The position numbers and the translations under genes were made by a program. From Stygiobacter sp. RIFOXYC2_FULL_38_25 (GTDB lineage: Bacteria > Bacteroidota > Ignavibacteria > Ignavibacteriales > Melioribacteraceae): DNA of 64,000 bases. Of this stretch, positions 1-9,069 are shown piece by piece. Position 1 is the stretch's first letter. Each line of letters starts with the position of its first letter. The notes beneath the pieces were generated by a model. The model searched no databases. It saw nothing but the letters and a program-made list of their open reading frames with translations, and had not been told where the DNA came from. The stretch spans positions 21,150-85,149 of the forward strand of contig MHAZ01000022.1 of the NCBI GenBank assembly GCA_001803165.1, read 5' to 3'.

Positions 1-21
1 CAATGTTGTCTGATTAGATTG

Positions 22-52
22 TGGGCTATCCAAAGGATCCCTTCGGTAGCTG
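22..52. repeat. Imperfect palindrome, family A copy 1
   Basis: A GGATCC centre is flanked by arms reading CTATCCAAA on the left and CTTCGGTAG on the right, which are imperfect reverse complements. The same design recurs at 356-387. Seen directly in the sequence; it looks like a dispersed REP-like hairpin, and no gene overlaps it. Confidence 0.55.
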
Positions 53-80
53 TCGCATAATTAATATTTTGATAATAAAT

Positions 81-119
81 AGCCCGCGGATGACGCGGAT
101 TTAACAGATTAACACTGAT
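81..119. repeat. Low-complexity GATTTAACAGATTAACACTGAT-type repeat
   Basis: The stretch contains GCGGATGACGCGGATTTAAC followed by CAGATTAACACTGAT, an internally repetitive GGATTTAAC/GATTAACAC pattern. From general knowledge, similar words occur as dispersed intergenic repeats in many environmental bacterial genomes. No coding role is visible. The assignment as a dispersed repeat cannot be confirmed from one copy. Confidence 0.4.
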
Positions 120-186
120 ATATTTTTGATTCATAAATTATGCGACTGCAATCTTCGAGAAAGCCCTTTATTATTTTATTTGCCTC

Positions 187-333
187 AACCCCACGCTTAA
201 GAGCCCGTGCTAATATTAAAATCTTAATGGTAGCCGCAAGCTTCAGCTTGCGCTTCTTAAATAAAACCGCAACTTGAAAGTTGCGCCTACCAACTTTTTT
301 GTAATTTTCACACAACCTTTTAAGCGTGGGGTT
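187..333. repeat. MITE-like element with 14-bp perfect inverted ends and a nested repeat
   Basis: AACCCCACGCTTAA at 187-200 is the exact reverse complement of TTAAGCGTGGGGTT at 320-333, so a 147-bp segment is bounded by perfect 14-bp inverted repeats. Inside it, 231-292 holds two further palindromes: CGCAAGCTTCAGCTTGCG and CGCAACTTGAAAGTTGCG, bracketed by GGTAGCC and GCCTACC. This is a repeat inside a repeat. A 77-codon reading frame crosses it on the minus strand, but it is built mostly from the palindromes and is not called as a gene. Confidence 0.6.
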
Positions 334-355
334 ATTCAACAATCACCTATCATTG

Positions 356-387
356 GACTTTTCCATAGGAATCCTTCGGATAGTCCT
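356..387. repeat. Imperfect palindrome, family A copy 2
   Basis: Read on the minus strand it is GGACTATCCGAAGGATTCC followed by TATGGAAAAGTCC, with GGACT...AGTCC arms. It shares the CTATCC(A/G)AAGGAT(C/T)CC core with copy 1 at 22-52, which lies in the opposite orientation, so the pair brackets the repeat patch at the left end of the window. Confidence 0.55.
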
Positions 388-434
388 AAACCTTTTTGCT
401 CTTAACCTGACGCATTTCTAAGCCGCATAAATTC

Positions 435-722
435 TTACGAAAGAATCTGGGTATGAAGCTCAATTTCTTCAAGAATAGATGAAACCTTCAGACATTCATT
501 AAGAGTACCGTTAAAGACGATAGCTTTCCCTTTCACATGCGCTTCAAAAGCAAAATCGCGCGCGGCTTCAAAGCCGCATTTAATAGCTTTAATAATCTGG
601 TTAATCACTTCATCAAAAGAATGGAAATCATCGTTGAACAAGACAACCTTGAACGGCTGTTGAATGTTCACCTCTTCATCTTTCTGAATTTCGGTTATCT
701 CTTGCGGTTTTTGTTCTGCCAT
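435..722 (-). CDS. clpS: ATP-dependent Clp protease adaptor ClpS
   Basis: ClpS binds the N-terminal domain of the ClpA/ClpC unfoldase and delivers substrates with destabilising N-terminal residues to ClpP. The 95-residue protein has the usual size: a flexible N-terminal tail to about residue 22, then the core beginning FKVVLFNDDFHSFDEV, in which the Asn-Asp-Asp of the substrate pocket is kept, and the later AHVKGKAIV segment. No Clp ATPase or protease gene is adjacent, so it is transcribed alone, away from the divergent etf operon. Confidence 0.93.
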   Translation of the reverse strand: MAEQKPQEITEIQKDEEVNIQQPFKVVLFNDDFHSFDEVINQIIKAIKCGFEAARDFAFEAHVKGKAIVFNGTLNECLKVSSILEEIELHTQILS

Positions 723-818
723 GTCAATCCCAAATCCAATAAGAATTTATAAAATTGTACCGCAAAAATAAATTTGATTATATTTGATTTGTAAGTGTTC
801 ATGTTCACAAAAAGTTTT

Positions 819-824
819 AGGAGG
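819..824 (+). promoter_or_regulatory. Strong Shine-Dalgarno for etfB
   Basis: AGGAGG lies four bases before the ATG at 829. This decides the start in favour of 829 over the in-frame ATG at 784, which would add 15 residues (ending VLGGL) unlike the normal EtfB N-terminus. Confidence 0.8.
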
Positions 825-828
825 TTTG

Positions 829-1575
829 ATGAAAATTGCTGTGTGCGTAAGTCACGTACCGGATACAGCAGCTAGGATTAACATTGGCGCAGATGGAAAA
901 AGCATAGACGCCGCCGGTGTTACCTTTGTAGTAAATCCATACGATGAATTTGCAATTGAAGAAGCATTAAAAACAAAAGAAAAATTAGGCGGTGAAACCG
1001 TTGCAATTAGCCTTGGCGGAGACGCAAACAAAGAGACTTTGCGCAAAGCCCTTGCAATGGGAATAGATAATGCCGTTTTGTTGAAAGATGATTCCTACCG
1101 CGATTCTCTTTCCGTTGCCAAAGCTTTAGCAGAAGAAATTAAAGCTCAAGGTGCGGAATTGGTTTTCTTTGGTAAGCAGTCTGTTGATTACGATAATTCT
1201 GTTGTTGGACAAATGACATCCGAGCTACTTGGATATAATTGTATCTCAGTTGCAGTTAGCTTTACTCTTGATGGAACAAAAGTTACTTGCGAGCGCGAAA
1301 TTGAAGGCGGAAAAGAAGTTGTCGAAACTTCACTTCCGGCTGTAGTTACGGCTCAAAAAGGTTTGAATGAACCCCGTTACGCTTCATTAAAAGGAATTAT
1401 GGCTGCAAAGAAGAAAGTGATTGAAGAGAAGCAGCCGGCAGCATCAGTAAACTATGTTGAAGTTGCAGCTATGAAGCGTCCGGCGGCTAAACAAGCCGGT
1501 AAAATTGTGGGAACCGATTCCAGCGCTGTTCCGGAATTAGTTCGTTTATTAAGAGAAGAAGCTAAGGTAATATGA
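829..1575 (+). CDS. etfB: Electron transfer flavoprotein, beta subunit
   Basis: The beta subunit of the EtfAB heterodimer accepts electrons from acyl-CoA and related flavin dehydrogenases and binds AMP (or a second FAD). From the start at 829 it is 248 residues, the normal family length, beginning MKIAVCVSHVPDT; the central SVDYDNSVVGQM and later EPRYASLKG segments are family hallmarks. It is followed after 7 bases by etfA. No acyl-CoA dehydrogenase or ETF-quinone reductase gene is in the window, so the electron donor and acceptor cannot be read from context. Confidence 0.95.
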   Translation: MKIAVCVSHVPDTAARINIGADGKSIDAAGVTFVVNPYDEFAIEEALKTKEKLGGETVAISLGGDANKETLRKALAMGIDNAVLLKDDSYRDSLSVAKALAEEIKAQGAELVFFGKQSVDYDNSVVGQMTSELLGYNCISVAVSFTLDGTKVTCEREIEGGKEVVETSLPAVVTAQKGLNEPRYASLKGIMAAKKKVIEEKQPAASVNYVEVAAMKRPAAKQAGKIVGTDSSAVPELVRLLREEAKVI

Positions 1576-1582
1576 GGTTGAC

Positions 1583-2548
1583 ATGGCAAAATTTTTAGTT
1601 TTTATAGAACAAAGAAACGGACAAATAAAAAAATCTTCCTTCGAAGCCGCAAAGGCTGCGTCGGATTTAGCCGCTAAACTTGGCGGAACGGTTGAAGCTG
1701 TTGCAGTTGGAAATGAAATTGCAAACTTAGATTCGCTCGGCGGATTTGGAGTTAGCAAAGTTTATCACTTAAAGAATGATGCTTTAGCTGATTATTCACC
1801 TTCAGCATACACAGAAGCTGTATCAAAGTTTGCTTCTGAAAATGGAAGCGAAATTATTCTCTTCGGCGCTACCTCGATGGGCAAAGATCTAGCTCCGCGC
1901 ATTTCATCTAAACTAGATGCCGGTCTCGCAATTGACTGCGTTGCTCTAAATGTAGAAGGTTCGGAGATAGTTGCTACTCGCCCGGTTTATGCCGGAAAAG
2001 CTTTAGTTGATGTTAAGGTTACCTCAGCTAAAAAAGTTTATGCACTACGCCCAAATGTTTTTGCAGCCGGAATTCCAACTGAAGTAAAAGCAGAAGTTGT
2101 GGTTTCGAGTGTTGATTCTCCAAACATGAATGTGAAAGTTATTGAAATAAAGAAAGCCGAAGGCAAATTGGACGTAGCCGAAGCAGATATTATTGTAAGC
2201 GGCGGACGCGGAATGAAAGCGCCGGAACACTTTGCAATGATTGAAGAGCTTTCTCAAGTACTTGGCGCTGCTACAGGAGCTTCTCGCGCAGTTGTTGATG
2301 CCGGCTGGAGACCTCACGCTGAGCAAGTCGGTCAAACCGGAAAAACTGTTTCACCAACTCTTTATATCGCTTTGGGAATTTCGGGCGCAATCCAGCATTT
2401 AGCCGGAATGCGTTCTTCAAAATACATTGTTGCCATCAACAAAGATAAAGACGCTCCAATTTTTCAAATTGCAGATTACGGAATTGTCGGCGACGTTTTT
2501 GAAGTTCTTCCGAAGTTTATTGAAGAAGTAAAAAAAATTAAAGCATAA
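1583..2548 (+). CDS. etfA: Electron transfer flavoprotein, alpha subunit
   Basis: The alpha subunit of EtfAB carries the FAD that takes part in electron transfer. The 321-residue product has the variable N-terminal domain and then the conserved C-terminal FAD-binding domain from about residue 200: [48 protein letters not shown] and the final [18 protein letters not shown] precedes the ATG. The short gap after etfB and the 2-base gap before the next gene indicate one transcript of three genes. Confidence 0.95.
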   Translation: MAKFLVFIEQRNGQIKKSSFEAAKAASDLAAKLGGTVEAVAVGNEIANLDSLGGFGVSKVYHLKNDALADYSPSAYTEAVSKFASENGSEIILFGATSMGKDLAPRISSKLDAGLAIDCVALNVEGSEIVATRPVYAGKALVDVKVTSAKKVYALRPNVFAAGIPTEVKAEVVVSSVDSPNMNVKVIEIKKAEGKLDVAEADIIVSGGRGMKAPEHFAMIEELSQVLGAATGASRAVVDAGWRPHAEQVGQTGKTVSPTLYIALGISGAIQHLAGMRSSKYIVAINKDKDAPIFQIADYGIVGDVFEVLPKFIEEVKKIKA

Positions 2549-2550
2549 AC

Positions 2551-3153
2551 GTGCAAAAGGTTCAAGTAGAAATATTAGGACTTTCAGCAAGTCCATCGGC
2601 TGGCGGCGCATACGCATTATTACTAAAAGAAATTTACGGCGTTCGCCGCTTGCCAATTATTATTGGTTCTTTCGAAGCTCAATCAATTGCGCTGGAAATG
2701 GAAAGCATAAAACCGCCCCGCCCATTAACACATGATCTTTTAAAAAACGTGATAGATAATCTTGGCGGAACAGTAGTTGAAATTGTTATAGACGAGCTGA
2801 AAGACAATACATTCTACGCTAAGATTAAGCTCGAATACTCAACTATGACTAACGATATTGATTCCCGCCCGAGCGATGCTATTGCACTTGGTGTTAGAAC
2901 CGGCGCGCCGATTTTTGTTGCAGAAGAAGTAATGAAAGTTGCAGCATTTGTACCTTCAACCGAAGATGCTGATGAAACTCAACACGCTTTTGAAAATGAA
3001 GAAGAACCTGATATGACGCCTAAAGGCAGTCCGCAAGAAACTAAGTTAGCTAGTTTGCAAAACCAGCTCCGTGAATCATTAGAAAAGGAAGACTACGAAA
3101 GAGCAGCAAAGCTCCGCGATGAGATTAACCGCCTTTCCGGTTTGCAGAATTAG
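2551..3153 (+). CDS. Bifunctional nuclease (DUF151) family protein with C-terminal UVR motif
   Basis: Residues 1 to about 135 match the bifunctional nuclease (BFN, DUF151) domain, with GSFEAQSIALE, RPLTHDLL and the SRPSDAIALGVRTGAPIFV core. The C-terminal 35 residues form a UVR motif (LRESLEKEDYERAAKLRDEINRL), the helical hairpin used by UvrB, UvrC and Clp ATPases for protein contacts. Start codon is GTG. The gene follows etfA by 2 bases and its end overlaps the convergent DUF2851 gene by 4 bases. The nuclease activity is known only from a few family members; here the role is unproven. Confidence 0.85.
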   Translation: MQKVQVEILGLSASPSAGGAYALLLKEIYGVRRLPIIIGSFEAQSIALEMESIKPPRPLTHDLLKNVIDNLGGTVVEIVIDELKDNTFYAKIKLEYSTMTNDIDSRPSDAIALGVRTGAPIFVAEEVMKVAAFVPSTEDADETQHAFENEEEPDMTPKGSPQETKLASLQNQLRESLEKEDYERAAKLRDEINRLSGLQN

Positions 3154-4631
3154 CTAAAAACCGTTTTCCCTATTTCACATTCCAAGCATTTATTTTTAGA
3201 ACAAAGATTTCTGAAGAGCTCAATCATTCCTTGTGCAATGATTGTTTTCTTCATTGATTCGGCAAGATTTAACGAGCCCGCAACATCAGTTATGATTTGG
3301 TTTTCTGCTTTCTGCTGAAAGATTGTGTACATCTTGAAAACCTTCTTAGATAGATTTTTATTGCCGAAGACATCAAAATAAACCGCAAAGAAAGGTATTA
3401 GCACGTTCACTACAATTTCATCTGCACGTGAAGCACCTACAAAATATTTAATTTCAGAGCTTGCCGGCTCATCAAAAATGTAATGGTTGCGCCAGTAGCC
3501 ATCGGCTCTAACAACAAACATTGAACGAAGCGAATTGATTAGCACAGTGAGATTATGAATCTCGGTAATTTTCTTAATCATTATTTTGATTATTTCGCCG
3601 TGAAGCAAATCGAACAGGAGTTTTGCGCCGCCGGCAATTCTTACAGTTGGAAAGTTTTGCGGACGCAAACGGAAGAAATGCCATTCGGTTTCATCCATTA
3701 AAGCGCCGTCGTAAAGCGCACGCACTGAGTTCCAGTGCAAGTTAAGCCTTTCCAAATATGCTTTTGTCTGCTCCTCACCAGCCACTGTTGAATTCTGAAT
3801 TAACCCGCTAACATGAAACAAAACGGATTCATATTTTTCAATAATTACACCATCCTTTTCAATCCGGGACAAAAATTTAACGTTTGCATGTTTGGCAAGT
3901 TCCATCATTTGCGTTTTGTTTTTAGAGTAGCCAAGCGCTTCAAAAAGTAATTCATAAAGAAGCTGCTGCCAAATTTCTTTTGAACCAAAATCCTTATGTG
4001 TAAAATTTTTCTCATGGAATTGATTCGAAAGATCGTATGAAACAACCGGCTCTTTAATTTTCATTTCCCGTAAGAATTCAAGTTCCTTCAACCGCGAAAA
4101 AATCTTTTTGCATTTCTTCTCAAACCGGTGAACACCAAGCTCGTAAAGTATTTTTTCTTTTTGTTCCGGCGTAATGGCGTCATTTATTGAATGGCATTTT
4201 AAGGATGTTCCGCCGTTATTTTCTGTTTCTTCAAGTTCACTTTTCATTCCTTCAATCAACTTCGGATCAAGAAAATCATTCAGACAAACAGAGGGTACTT
4301 TTCTCCCATCTCTAGTATAAACATGAGAGTAGTTACTTTTATTGATAAAAGAGGCGTGAAGTATAACCTTATTGTATTTGCTATCTAAATGATGACCGTG
4401 TGATTTCCAATCGGTATAAGCGCAATCAATTTCGATATCGCCTATATAGGTAAGATTACCAATTCTTATTCTAGCATTTCTAAAATCCGGTCCGGCGTGT
4501 TCGTGATTTAATGTCCCCCGTTCAAGTATTACTACATCTTCCCCATCTGGAGTTTTTAAAGTGTTCTTAAAATCTTGATGTTTCCAAACTTCATACAAAG
4601 CACTTTCTTTAATTTTGGTTTCCCTTCCCAT
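3150..4631 (-). CDS. DUF2851 family protein
   Basis: A 493-residue soluble protein matching DUF2851, a family common in Bacteroidota/Chlorobi with no established function. The N-terminal part carries ERGTLNHEHAGPDFRNARI and GDIEIDCAYTDWKSHGHH, rich in His, Asp and Glu and reminiscent of a metal or nuclease site; this is only a resemblance. The C-terminus has a Cys cluster (CSKNKCLECEIG). Its 3' end overlaps the 3' end of the BFN gene on the other strand. No signal peptide. Confidence 0.8.
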   Translation of the reverse strand: MGRETKIKESALYEVWKHQDFKNTLKTPDGEDVVILERGTLNHEHAGPDFRNARIRIGNLTYIGDIEIDCAYTDWKSHGHHLDSKYNKVILHASFINKSNYSHVYTRDGRKVPSVCLNDFLDPKLIEGMKSELEETENNGGTSLKCHSINDAITPEQKEKILYELGVHRFEKKCKKIFSRLKELEFLREMKIKEPVVSYDLSNQFHEKNFTHKDFGSKEIWQQLLYELLFEALGYSKNKTQMMELAKHANVKFLSRIEKDGVIIEKYESVLFHVSGLIQNSTVAGEEQTKAYLERLNLHWNSVRALYDGALMDETEWHFFRLRPQNFPTVRIAGGAKLLFDLLHGEIIKIMIKKITEIHNLTVLINSLRSMFVVRADGYWRNHYIFDEPASSEIKYFVGASRADEIVVNVLIPFFAVYFDVFGNKNLSKKVFKMYTIFQQKAENQIITDVAGSLNLAESMKKTIIAQGMIELFRNLCSKNKCLECEIGKTVFS

Positions 4632-4729
4632 CGCATTACCAAAACTTAGTGGTTGATATTTTGCACTATGCTGTCTCCCCCATTCCGTTTTTAAATTACA
4701 ATTAGATTCTAAAAATTCCTATTAGAAAA

Positions 4730-5539
4730 TTAATTGCTCAGATTAAAAACGGATTGGTTATAGCTTTTTATTAATTCGGTAACGTGTTTATTAAATTCTT
4801 TGCTACCATCGCAATAAAGTAAAGCACGACTAATATTAACCAGATAGTTTTTGTTCTCGTGCTGATTGAATGTAGCAGCGACATCTTCTAAACTTCCTCC
4901 TTGGGCACCAACACCCGGAAGCAGCACAACTAAATCCACAAATGATGTGATGTTTTCTTTTAATTCATCAATTTTTGTTGCGCCAAAAACTATTCCACAA
5001 TTCTTATTTTCATTCCATTGGCTGGCTTTCTCAATTACTTGCTGAAATAAAAACTTTTCATTTTCAAGTTTTTGCTTTTCAAAATCAATGGCGCCTTTGT
5101 TGGAAGTAAGCGCTAGTATGAAATTCAGCTTCTCTTTGTAATCAAGAAACGGCTGTAGCGAATCAAATCCCATGTAAGGATGAAGTGTAATTGAATCAAA
5201 CTTAAGTTCATCGAAAACTGCCTTAGCATACATTTCTGACGTATTTCCAATATCACCCCGCTTTGCATCTGCAATAACAAGAATATCTTTTGGGATTAGC
5301 TCCAATGTTTGTGCTAGTGCAGCAAAACCTTTAGCTCCAAATCTTTCGTAAAATGCAAAATTTATTTTATAACATGCAGCAAATTCAGCGGTACTCTCAA
5401 TAATAATCTTGTTGAATTCCAACACCGGATCTGTTTCGGAAAGTAAATGCTTTGGAATTTTGTTGATGTCTGTATCTAACCCAACGCAAATGTGGAAATT
5501 CTTATCAAATTTTTTCTCTAACTTTTCACGTGCCGTCAT
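4730..5539 (-). CDS. pyrF: Orotidine 5'-phosphate decarboxylase
   Basis: Catalyses OMP to UMP, the last step of de novo pyrimidine synthesis. The 269-residue length and the layout of its motifs fit the longer type 2 subfamily: CVGLDTD near the N-terminus, the catalytic ADAKRGDIGNTSEMYA segment with the Asp-Lys-Asp array at about residues 95-105, TLHPYMG, and the C-terminal LLPGVGAQGG phosphate loop. It lies 16 bases downstream of rodA, so it is likely the last gene of the cell-shape transcript. Confidence 0.94.
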   Translation of the reverse strand: MTAREKLEKKFDKNFHICVGLDTDINKIPKHLLSETDPVLEFNKIIIESTAEFAACYKINFAFYERFGAKGFAALAQTLELIPKDILVIADAKRGDIGNTSEMYAKAVFDELKFDSITLHPYMGFDSLQPFLDYKEKLNFILALTSNKGAIDFEKQKLENEKFLFQQVIEKASQWNENKNCGIVFGATKIDELKENITSFVDLVVLLPGVGAQGGSLEDVAATFNQHENKNYLVNISRALLYCDGSKEFNKHVTELIKSYNQSVFNLSN

Positions 5540-5555
5540 TTTATCCTCATCTAAA

Positions 5556-6785
5556 TCAAGTGTGTAATTTTCTGTTACGGTAAATATTTAAAACGAGCCC
5601 CATTAACAGCATGTTAACCATTAATGAACTTCCGCCGTAGCTTAGAAACGGCAGAGGCAGTCCAATTACAGGAGTTATTCCCAAATCCATTCCTATATTT
5701 AATGCAAAGTGGGAAAACAAAAGAGTTAAAACTCCTACTACGATAAGCACACTAAATTTATCCTTAGCTAAACTTGCAATGTTCAATAGGCGGATAAAAA
5801 TAATGGCAAAAAGAATAACTACTGTAACACTTCCTAAAAAGCCAAATTCTTCTCCTATGACACTATAGATAAAATCTGTCCATTGTTTTGGAATGAATCT
5901 AAGCTGCGTTTGATTGCCGTGAAGAAATCCTTTGCCATATAGTCCTCCGGAGCCAATAGCTACTTTTGCCTGAAGCGCGTTATAACCTGAGCCGAGCGGA
6001 TCAGCCAATGGATCGAGAAAAGATTCTATACGCTTTTGCTGGTGAGGCTTCAAAATTTTGAAAACAAAATCGAAGAAAAATCCCGACGATAGATTAATTA
6101 CAAAAACCGTTACGCTGTTAAATAAATCCCTTTTGAAGAAAAACAATGCGGCTATTACCAGAAGCAGAGAACCAATTAATGGGATAGTACCGAAAACAGA
6201 AGAAAAAATTACAAATCCCGGTGAGAGCACTACAAAAATTCCGAACAAACTTATTCCACTCCAAAACACCATAACAAGGGTAATTAAAGCAAATACAATT
6301 GCTGTACCCATATCCGGTTCAAGCAGAATCAAGAATATTGGAATAAATCCAATTCCCAATGCTACAGTTAAATCTTTCATATTGTTTATGTCGCGGTTTT
6401 TGTAAGTAAGCCAATAAGCTAACATTAGTATTGTGCCGGCTTTGGCTAACTCTGAGGGTTGAAAACCAAAACCTCCAATTCCAAACCAGCTTTTAGCACC
6501 ATAGATGGTTTTACCAATTGCTAAAACAGCTACTAAAAAAAACAAGGACATACTGTAAAACGGAATTACAATCATCTTAATTGTTTGGTGCGGAAGAGAA
6601 TAAGCAGCTAAGAATAAAACAGCCGAAACAATTACAAAAACTATTTGCTTGTAAAAATCTCCACGTGCATTCGGTAAATTTAGTGTAGAACTATAAATTG
6701 CCAACAAACCAAAACAGATCAGCAAAAGCATAGGAATGAAAACTGCTAAATCAAAACGGTCTTGTAATTTGTAGTTAATCTTCAA
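5556..6785 (-). CDS. rodA: Rod-shape SEDS glycosyltransferase RodA
   Basis: RodA polymerises peptidoglycan glycan strands in the elongasome together with PBP2. The protein has 409 residues, about ten hydrophobic segments and SEDS signatures: SWFGIGGFGFQPSEL, the LLEPDMGTAIVF loop holding the essential Asp, and the C-terminal PVIGLPLPFLSYGGSS. The start is a TTG (MKINYKLQ); no ATG fits. It follows mrdA by 11 bases and ends the mre/mrd block. Confidence 0.94.
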   Translation of the reverse strand: MKINYKLQDRFDLAVFIPMLLLICFGLLAIYSSTLNLPNARGDFYKQIVFVIVSAVLFLAAYSLPHQTIKMIVIPFYSMSLFFLVAVLAIGKTIYGAKSWFGIGGFGFQPSELAKAGTILMLAYWLTYKNRDINNMKDLTVALGIGFIPIFLILLEPDMGTAIVFALITLVMVFWSGISLFGIFVVLSPGFVIFSSVFGTIPLIGSLLLVIAALFFFKRDLFNSVTVFVINLSSGFFFDFVFKILKPHQQKRIESFLDPLADPLGSGYNALQAKVAIGSGGLYGKGFLHGNQTQLRFIPKQWTDFIYSVIGEEFGFLGSVTVVILFAIIFIRLLNIASLAKDKFSVLIVVGVLTLLFSHFALNIGMDLGITPVIGLPLPFLSYGGSSLMVNMLLMGLVLNIYRNRKLHT

Positions 6786-6796
6786 TTCAATTCACC

Positions 6797-8587
6797 TTAA
6801 TGATCTTCTGCAATTGTTAACGGCTGATTTGGTAAAGACTTTCTTAAGTAAGCAGCAATTACATCACGCGCAATTGGAGCAGCGGCAACACTGCCAAACC
6901 CCGCGTTCTCTACAATTACTGCAATTGCAATTTTAGGATTATCATACGGAGCGAAGCCAACAAAAATTGCGTGATCTTTTCCGTTTGTGTTTTGTGCTGT
7001 TCCGGTTTTCCCGGAAATATCTAATTCCGGATTTCGGATATTACCGGCAGTTCCGGCACCATTAACTACTCGCCACATAGCATGGCGGACAATTTCAAAC
7101 GAGTGTCTGCTGATACCAATATCATAATACTGCGGCTTTACATCTGTGCGCTGTTTTGTTTTTGAATCAACATACGCTTTAAGAAAATGTGGTTTTGCAG
7201 ACTTGCCGTAATTAGCAAACAAAGCTGCATACTGAGCTATTTGCAAAGGTGTAACACTCAGTTCACCTTGCCCGATGCCTAAACTTATTACAAAGCCTTT
7301 AGTCCAACCCCGCTTACCATAACGGTTGTTATAATACTGAGTTGATGGCACTGTGCCGCCACCCTCTTCGCCAAGATCAAGACCGGACTTTCTACCAAAA
7401 CCAAATTTCTTTGCGTATTTAGACCAGGTCTCAAGACCAAGTTTATTTACAAGTGAATAGTAAAATGTGTTACACGATTTTTCTATTGAAGTCTCAACGT
7501 CAATACTTCCGTGAACATGTAAACATTTAAAGAAGCGGTCTCCAAACTGAAATCCACCGCTGCAGCTTGTTCTACTTGTTTCATCAATTAAGCCTTCTTC
7601 TAATCCGGCAATTGCAGAGATCATCTTGAATGTTGAACCGGGAGAATAGTAACCGGTTGTTGCTCTGTTCAGCATTGGCTTATCCGGGTTATCGCGCAGA
7701 AGTCTATAATTTTCGTAAGATGTTACCTTCGCAAAATCTGCAAGATCGTATTGCGGCGAACTTGTGAATGCAATTATCTCTCCGGTTGCAGGTTCGATTG
7801 CAACAACAGCGCCTCTTCGTTCCTTAAAAGCTTCTTCTGCAGCTTTTTGTGCAGGTTTATCAATTGATAAAATTAGATCATAGCCCTTAACTGCCGAGAA
7901 ATCTTCTTCACCGCTTTTATATCTGCCGATTGTTTTTTGGCGCGAATCTACCAAGACATAATGAATACCTTTTTTGCCGCGGAGAATATCTTCGTAAGTT
8001 TTTTCGAGACCGGCAAAGCCAATTTCGTCTCCCATCGAATATTCATTTTTCCGTTTTTGAAGAATGCTCATCGGGATTTCTCTCGCATAACCGAACATGT
8101 GTGCGCCCATTACACCAAAGGAATAGTCTCGCTGTGTTTCCATAACATAATCAACACCGGGTAATTTGGAAGCATTCTCTTCGTACCAGGCTATTACTTT
8201 GAAATCAACATCTTTGGCAATTCTTCGCGGAATGTATTTCGAATAAGTTGCATTAGCTTTAAGAATTCTTCTAACATATCCCGAATCAACACCTAAGATT
8301 GTTTCAATGTAAGGCGTAAGAGTATCTTTGTATTCCGATGGCGTTATGCGTAGGGTGAAAGAGGGTTTGTTACCAACCAGAACTTCGTTATTCCTGTCGA
8401 ACAAAATTCCGCGCGGGGCTGTTTCATAAATTGGCTTAACGCTATTATCATCAGATCGTTCAGCATAGGTAGGAGCGTTTACAATCTGCATATTAAATAA
8501 CTGGGCAATTGTAAGAGCAACAAAACCAATAATTATGAAAGACAATATTCTTTTTCTGGCAAGCGAGCCGAAAATATTATCGTTCAT
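6797..8587 (-). CDS. mrdA: Penicillin-binding protein 2, elongation transpeptidase
   Basis: Class B PBP that cross-links peptidoglycan during lateral wall growth with RodA. One N-terminal membrane anchor at about residues 13-32, then the dimerisation/pedestal domain, then the transpeptidase domain with SPGSTFK (nucleophile Ser near residue 315), SCN in IEKSCNTFYY, and SGKTGTAQN near residue 526. Length 596 is normal. Its ATG overlaps the mreD stop (ATGA), indicating coupling. Confidence 0.95.
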   Translation of the reverse strand: MNDNIFGSLARKRILSFIIIGFVALTIAQLFNMQIVNAPTYAERSDDNSVKPIYETAPRGILFDRNNEVLVGNKPSFTLRITPSEYKDTLTPYIETILGVDSGYVRRILKANATYSKYIPRRIAKDVDFKVIAWYEENASKLPGVDYVMETQRDYSFGVMGAHMFGYAREIPMSILQKRKNEYSMGDEIGFAGLEKTYEDILRGKKGIHYVLVDSRQKTIGRYKSGEEDFSAVKGYDLILSIDKPAQKAAEEAFKERRGAVVAIEPATGEIIAFTSSPQYDLADFAKVTSYENYRLLRDNPDKPMLNRATTGYYSPGSTFKMISAIAGLEEGLIDETSRTSCSGGFQFGDRFFKCLHVHGSIDVETSIEKSCNTFYYSLVNKLGLETWSKYAKKFGFGRKSGLDLGEEGGGTVPSTQYYNNRYGKRGWTKGFVISLGIGQGELSVTPLQIAQYAALFANYGKSAKPHFLKAYVDSKTKQRTDVKPQYYDIGISRHSFEIVRHAMWRVVNGAGTAGNIRNPELDISGKTGTAQNTNGKDHAIFVGFAPYDNPKIAIAVIVENAGFGSVAAAPIARDVIAAYLRKSLPNQPLTIAEDH

Positions 8588-9069
8588 ATTTTTCCCTTCC
8601 TCATTTTAAATGCAACTACACCTAAACCAAAAATTGTTGTGTAGATAGCCGGCAATAGTGCGCCTTCTAGAAGCAAAGAAGTAAAGCGAACCTCAGGATT
8701 AAAATTTCCGGCAAAGGAATAGATAAGAGAATTGATAAACTCAGCGATAAATAATATTACTAAGAAAAAATAACTTGCAGTGTTTGTATCAACCCGGTTT
8801 TCATTATAGAAATAGCCGGCGATAAAAGAAGCAATGGTCATCGAAAGCATTGAGGCACCTAGAACTCCGCCGGAAAATAAATCGAAAAAAAAGCCGGCTA
8901 AGAAACCGAGTATCATTCCGTAAATTTGTCCGCCAAGCAATAAATAATAGATAACCATAATGAATATTACATTTGGCACCGTCCCAAATACAGAAATTAG
9001 AGGAACAACTACAAGCTGTATGAGCAGCAACGGAATGAAATACAATATGGGCTTTAGATAATTGCTCAT
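8584..9069 (-). CDS. mreD: Rod shape-determining membrane protein MreD
   Basis: A 161-residue very hydrophobic protein with about five membrane segments, the usual MreD form; FGTVPNVIFIMVIYYLLLGGQIYG contains the typical P-N near the second segment. MreD links MreB filaments to the wall synthases. It overlaps both neighbours by ATGA (mreC stop at 9066, mrdA start at 8587), and its identity is supported mainly by size, hydrophobicity and position. Confidence 0.88.
   Translation of the reverse strand: MSNYLKPILYFIPLLLIQLVVVPLISVFGTVPNVIFIMVIYYLLLGGQIYGMILGFLAGFFFDLFSGGVLGASMLSMTIASFIAGYFYNENRVDTNTASYFFLVILFIAEFINSLIYSFAGNFNPEVRFTSLLLEGALLPAIYTTIFGLGVVAFKMRKGKI

Noticed and set aside
109..342. 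77-codon frame on the minus strand
   Set aside because: It is made largely of the nested inverted repeats at 187-333 and has no ribosome site or recognisable protein features.
784..828. An N-terminal extension of EtfB from the ATG at 784
   Set aside because: The strong AGGAGG before 829 and the standard EtfB N-terminus support the later start.
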